Shown piece after piece: positions 19,515 through 22,109 of a DNA stretch of 22,109 nt. The DNA lies in assembly GCA_009926525.1 (NCBI GenBank), contig RFOR01000001.1, positions 1 through 22,109 of the forward strand, in the 5' to 3' direction. The DNA is from Methylophilaceae bacterium (GTDB lineage: Bacteria > Pseudomonadota > Gammaproteobacteria > Burkholderiales > Methylophilaceae). Below the pieces are notes generated by a model. The model saw nothing but the letters and a program-made list of their open reading frames with translations. It was not told the DNA's origin and searched no databases. The position numbers and the translations under genes are program-made. Each line of letters starts with the position of its first letter. Position 1 is the first letter of the stretch.

Positions 19515-19940
19515 ATGAAAAAACTATCTTATATCTTAGCAGCGCTTCTTAGCGTTACCGCTTTCAGCGCCCAAGCAGATGTTGAAACTGCACAAAAACT
19601 TGCTGACAAGTATGCAGTGATCGCAAAGAACATTAACCCAGCTTCAACAGGCCTATCCGCTGAAGATGGTAAGAAATTCTTCAATCGCGAATTAACGATT
19701 AAAGGCCAGCAAGTGGCTTGTGCATCATGTCATACGACAAATCCAGCCAACGAAGGCAAGCACATTGTTACAAACAAACCAATTCGTCCACTTGCACCAG
19801 CGGTCAACGAGAAGCGCTTCACATCAGTTGAAACTGTTGAAAAAAACTTCACCAAGCACTGCAATGACATCATTGGTCGCGACTGTACTGCACAAGAAAA
19901 AGGCAATTACATCGCTTACCTTATTACAGTCACTAAGTAA
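19515..19940 (+). CDS. Periplasmic monoheme cytochrome c''-like protein (SHP/DUF1924 type)
   Basis: A secreted electron carrier of 141 residues. The signal peptide is residues 1-21 (cleavage after AQA), one heme-binding CASCH lies at 69-73, and a second conserved histidine sits at 115 in FTKHCNDI. Cys116 and Cys124 are placed to form a disulfide beside it. The mature chain, from DVETAQK, closely resembles cytochrome c'' of Methylophilus methylotrophus as I remember it, including FFNR, NPAN.GK, PLAP.VN.KRFT and the C-terminal block. In that protein the heme is bis-histidine when oxidised and the distal His leaves on reduction, coupling electron and proton transfer. The same residues are present, so the same switch is expected (inference). 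The start has AAAGGGGA about 7 bases upstream. It lies 14 bases before the b561-like gene, its likely membrane partner. The physiological role is unproven. Confidence 0.9.
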   Translation: MKKLSYILAALLSVTAFSAQADVETAQKLADKYAVIAKNINPASTGLSAEDGKKFFNRELTIKGQQVACASCHTTNPANEGKHIVTNKPIRPLAPAVNEKRFTSVETVEKNFTKHCNDIIGRDCTAQEKGNYIAYLITVTK

Positions 19941-19954
19941 TTAAGCGCGTTTAA

Positions 19955-20590
19955 ATGCGGTACGTTTGGGATCCATTCGTTAGGATTTTTCACTGGTCCT
20001 TAGTGATTGCCTTTGGTATCGCATTTTATACGCACGAGTCGGAGTGGGACCGCATTACCCACACCAACGCAGGTTACGTCGCTGGCGGCCTGATCGTCAG
20101 TCGTATTTTTTGGGGGTTTTTGTGTACGGGGTATGCGAAATTCAAAAGCTTCCCGCCGAACCCTGAAGGTGCTGTTAGGTATGCCTGGAATACCCTGCAA
20201 GGCAGAGCAAAACCGTTTGTTGGGCACAACCCGGCTGGCTCACTTGTCATTTATCTATTACTAGCGCTTGGCCTCACCACCGTCATTAGCGGCTTCTTTG
20301 TTTTTAATGATGGCTGGCTTTTCAATGCACCTGATTTACTTCACGCCATACACTTTTATAGCGCATGGACATGGCTGGGCCTGGTATGCCTTCACGTGTT
20401 AGGCGTAATTACAGAGAGCATTGTTCACAAGGACAACTTAATTATCGCCATGTTTACCGGCGTAAAGCATGATGCCAATCAAGCGGTAGAGCCGAAGAAT
20501 CGCGAAAGTGTTTCACGTGAAACATATCGAGTGTTTGCTATATTTGGCCTGCCATTCAGATGGGCTTTAAAACTATTTGGTAAGAAGTAG
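19955..20590 (+). CDS. Cytochrome b561-like membrane protein, probable partner of cytochrome c''
   Basis: A 211-residue integral membrane protein of the Ni/Fe-hydrogenase-type cytochrome b (b561) family, with four probable transmembrane helices (about 8-26, 38-57, 95-117, 128-153). Histidines at 13, 36, 91, 133 and 147 are candidate heme b ligands. The WDPFVRIFHW start and GHNPAGS segment are family hallmarks. Such proteins pass electrons between quinol and a periplasmic cytochrome, which fits the upstream c''-like gene only 14 bases away. There is no hydrogenase here. No clear Shine-Dalgarno precedes the ATG, so translation may depend on the upstream gene. Residues 186-190 (VSRET) in the cytoplasmic tail are encoded by a perfect parS. 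The gene converges with mnmE, with two bases between stop codons. The redox partner is inference. Confidence 0.88.
   Translation: MRYVWDPFVRIFHWSLVIAFGIAFYTHESEWDRITHTNAGYVAGGLIVSRIFWGFLCTGYAKFKSFPPNPEGAVRYAWNTLQGRAKPFVGHNPAGSLVIYLLLALGLTTVISGFFVFNDGWLFNAPDLLHAIHFYSAWTWLGLVCLHVLGVITESIVHKDNLIIAMFTGVKHDANQAVEPKNRESVSRETYRVFAIFGLPFRWALKLFGKK
20509..20524. other. parS: parS centromere site 2, inside the b561 reading frame
   Basis: A second perfect TGTTTCACGTGAAACA, embedded in the 3' part of the cytochrome b gene and read there as Val-Ser-Arg-Glu-Thr (residues 186-190). It lies 1163 bp from site 1 in the same locus. An exact 16-bp match by chance in about 22 kb is very unlikely, especially next to the first one and to parAB. 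Confidence 0.95.
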
Positions 20591-20592
20591 AA

Positions 20593-21945
20593 TTACTTCC
20601 CAATACAGAACTTACTAAAAATCTCGCCAAGCAAATCATCCGGCGTAAATTCACCCGTGACAGCACTTAAAGCTTCTTGCGCCATCCTTAAGTTTTCAGC
20701 GACAATTTCAGATTGCTCAATCGCAACAAGTGCAGATTGAAGAAATTGATCAACCTGCTTAATGGCATCCAAATGACGAGTTCTGGCCATAAAAACTCCC
20801 TCACTTGTGGACTGCCATCCGACAATCTTAAGTAAATTCTCTCTCAGCAGATTCATACCATCCCCCGTTTTAGCGGAGAGATGAATATGATGCTCCCCAT
20901 TCAATTCTTCAGCAAATGGTGATTTTTTAGCTAAATCAATCTTATTGTGCACCCAAATTTTAGGCAAATCATTCGGCAATCGCTCTAAAATCGATTTTTC
21001 CACATCGGTAATGCCTTGGGCTGCGTCCACTAATAATAATGCGATATTGGCGCTTTCTAGCGCTCGCCAAGTTCGGGCAATACCAAACAGCTCAATTTCA
21101 TCTTCCGTCTCGCGCAGTCCTGCGGTATCAACAACATGAAGCGGTATCCCATTGATTTGAATTGCACTTTTAATCGTGTCTCGGGTTGTTCCAGCAATTG
21201 AAGTCACTATGGCAATATCATCCGCAGCCAATTGATTAATTAAACTAGATTTACCAACGTTTGGCTGGCCAACTAAAACAACCGTTAAACCCTCACGCAA
21301 TAAATTACCTTGCTTGGCTTCAATGTAGATTTTTTGAAGGTCCGTTTGAACATCTTCAATTTTTTTCTTCACATTTCCTTGAGAAATAAAATCAATCTCC
21401 TCCTCAGGGAAGTCCAAGCATGCCTCAACAAACATTCTTAATTCAACCAAACGTTGAAGAAGGATATTAATTCGATTTGAGAACTCTCCAGATAGCGAGC
21501 GCATCGCACTTCTGGCCGCTTCTGAAGTCGCCGCGTTAATCACGTCGGCAACCGCTTCCGCTTGTGCCAAATCCATTTTTTCATTCAGATAGGCACGGCG
21601 AGTAAACTCGCCAGGCTCCGCTTGGCGGGCACCAAGCGAAAGACAGCGTGTTAACAAGACTTGTAAAAGTGCTGGGCCGCCATGCGCCTGAAGTTCAAGC
21701 ACCTCTTCACCCGTATAGGAGTTTGGCGCCGCATAATAAATTGCTATGCCTTGATCAATCATCTGACCATGATGGTCTAAAAAGGGCAAATAAGCAGCAT
21801 AACGGGGTTTGGGGCAGTGACCAAAGATGGCGCCTGCAATCTTTGTGACGGCAGGGCCTGAGATACGAACAACACCGATACCACCAGAGCCGGATGCGGT
21901 CGCAATCGCGGCTATGGTGTCGGTCGAAACTTTAACGGGCTGCAT
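20593..21945 (-). CDS. mnmE: tRNA modification GTPase MnmE
   Basis: GTPase partner of MnmG in wobble-uridine modification of tRNA. From the ATG at 21945 it has 450 residues beginning [17 protein letters not shown], the expected family N-terminus with the formyl-THF-binding domain. The inserted G domain has P-loop GQPNVGKS at 226-233, GTTRDT at 252-257, DTAGLRE and NKID, and the chain ends in the invariant C-terminal CIGK. An ATG 30 bases further upstream would add ten basic residues atypical for the family. The chosen start lies inside the last codons of yidC (14-base overlap). The AAGGGA next to this ATG is too close to be an ideal ribosome-binding site, so initiation may rely on coupling. 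It was formerly named trmE. Confidence 0.96.
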   Translation of the reverse strand: MQPVKVSTDTIAAIATASGSGGIGVVRISGPAVTKIAGAIFGHCPKPRYAAYLPFLDHHGQMIDQGIAIYYAAPNSYTGEEVLELQAHGGPALLQVLLTRCLSLGARQAEPGEFTRRAYLNEKMDLAQAEAVADVINAATSEAARSAMRSLSGEFSNRINILLQRLVELRMFVEACLDFPEEEIDFISQGNVKKKIEDVQTDLQKIYIEAKQGNLLREGLTVVLVGQPNVGKSSLINQLAADDIAIVTSIAGTTRDTIKSAIQINGIPLHVVDTAGLRETEDEIELFGIARTWRALESANIALLLVDAAQGITDVEKSILERLPNDLPKIWVHNKIDLAKKSPFAEELNGEHHIHLSAKTGDGMNLLRENLLKIVGWQSTSEGVFMARTRHLDAIKQVDQFLQSALVAIEQSEIVAENLRMAQEALSAVTGEFTPDDLLGEIFSKFCIGK

Positions 21946-22109
21946 TCCCTTTTTTCTTCGCAAGCGCAGCTGCATGAATCAAATGATTAATGCGTGCTTG
22001 TTGGGCAATCGACAACACGTTATTTACCAACCAATAAAGTACCAAGCCTGCAGGGAAGAAGAAGAAGAATATGCTAAACACAAGCGGCATAATCGTCATT
22101 ACCTTAGCT
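21932..22109 (-). CDS. yidC: Membrane protein insertase YidC, C-terminal end (partial)
   Basis: The last 58 codons and stop of yidC, running in from the right edge. The visible residues include [20 protein letters not shown], then [16 protein letters not shown], the conserved end of the last transmembrane hairpin of proteobacterial YidC, and a short basic tail ending KKKGNAAR. YidC inserts proteins into the inner membrane with or without Sec, including the Fo a and c subunits encoded in this window. The stop codon falls 14 bases inside the mnmE gene. The run of five phenylalanines is encoded by five TTC codons in a row. Confidence 0.95.
   Translation of the reverse strand, partial: AKVMTIMPLVFSIFFFFFPAGLVLYWLVNNVLSIAQQARINHLIHAAALAKKKGNAAR

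Noticed and set aside
22055..22069. Five TTC triplets in yidC as a phase-variable repeat
   Set aside because: A triplet repeat cannot shift the frame, and a run of phenylalanines is normal at this place in YidC.

Overview
The window looks like chromosomal DNA from a betaproteobacterium, most likely a methylotroph of the family Methylophilaceae (Methylophilus/Methylotenera type). The main reasons are a secreted monoheme protein that closely resembles, from memory, cytochrome c'' of Methylophilus methylotrophus, and a standard betaproteobacterial set of ATP synthase, parAB, mnmG/mnmE and yidC genes. The taxonomic call is inference; no database search was run. Almost all of the window is densely packed housekeeping DNA, with no insertion sequence, prophage, CRISPR array, tRNA or rRNA. 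The longest gene-free stretch is about 240 bases (19274-19514), and it is the most information-rich non-coding piece.

Layout. (1) 1-4483, plus strand: argS (5' end probably cut by the window edge), a membrane-anchored SPOR protein, dsbA, a short-chain dehydrogenase and a TRIC/UPF0126-type membrane protein, probably one or two transcription units. (2) 4502-7726, minus strand: glmU then glmS, the two dedicated enzymes for UDP-GlcNAc synthesis, with a candidate promoter that overlaps the upstream terminator. (3) 7791-15023, minus strand: the complete nine-gene F1Fo ATP synthase operon atpIBEFHAGDC, with a candidate sigma70-type promoter in front of atpI and a strong intrinsic terminator after atpC. 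(4) 15040-19273, minus strand: mnmG-rsmG-parA-parB. (5) 19274-19514: a divergent control region with candidate promoters for mnmG (minus) and the cytochrome gene (plus), and a perfect parS site between them. (6) 19515-20590, plus strand: a cytochrome c''-like protein and a cytochrome b561-like membrane protein, a probable electron-transfer pair. The second gene carries another perfect 16-bp parS inside its reading frame. (7) 20593-22109, minus strand: mnmE, overlapping the 3' end of yidC, which runs off the window.

How it works together. ParA, ParB and two parS sites 1163 bp apart form a chromosome-segregation module. With mnmG, rsmG, mnmE and yidC this is the conserved origin-proximal neighbourhood, and oriC/dnaA is expected just beyond the right edge (inference). 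MnmG and MnmE are partner subunits of one tRNA-wobble-uridine modifying complex, but here the cytochrome pair separates them on the opposite strand. The most interesting points are the parS written into a membrane-protein reading frame, the placement of the redox pair inside the segregation locus, and several inverted repeats that overlap promoters or leaders.
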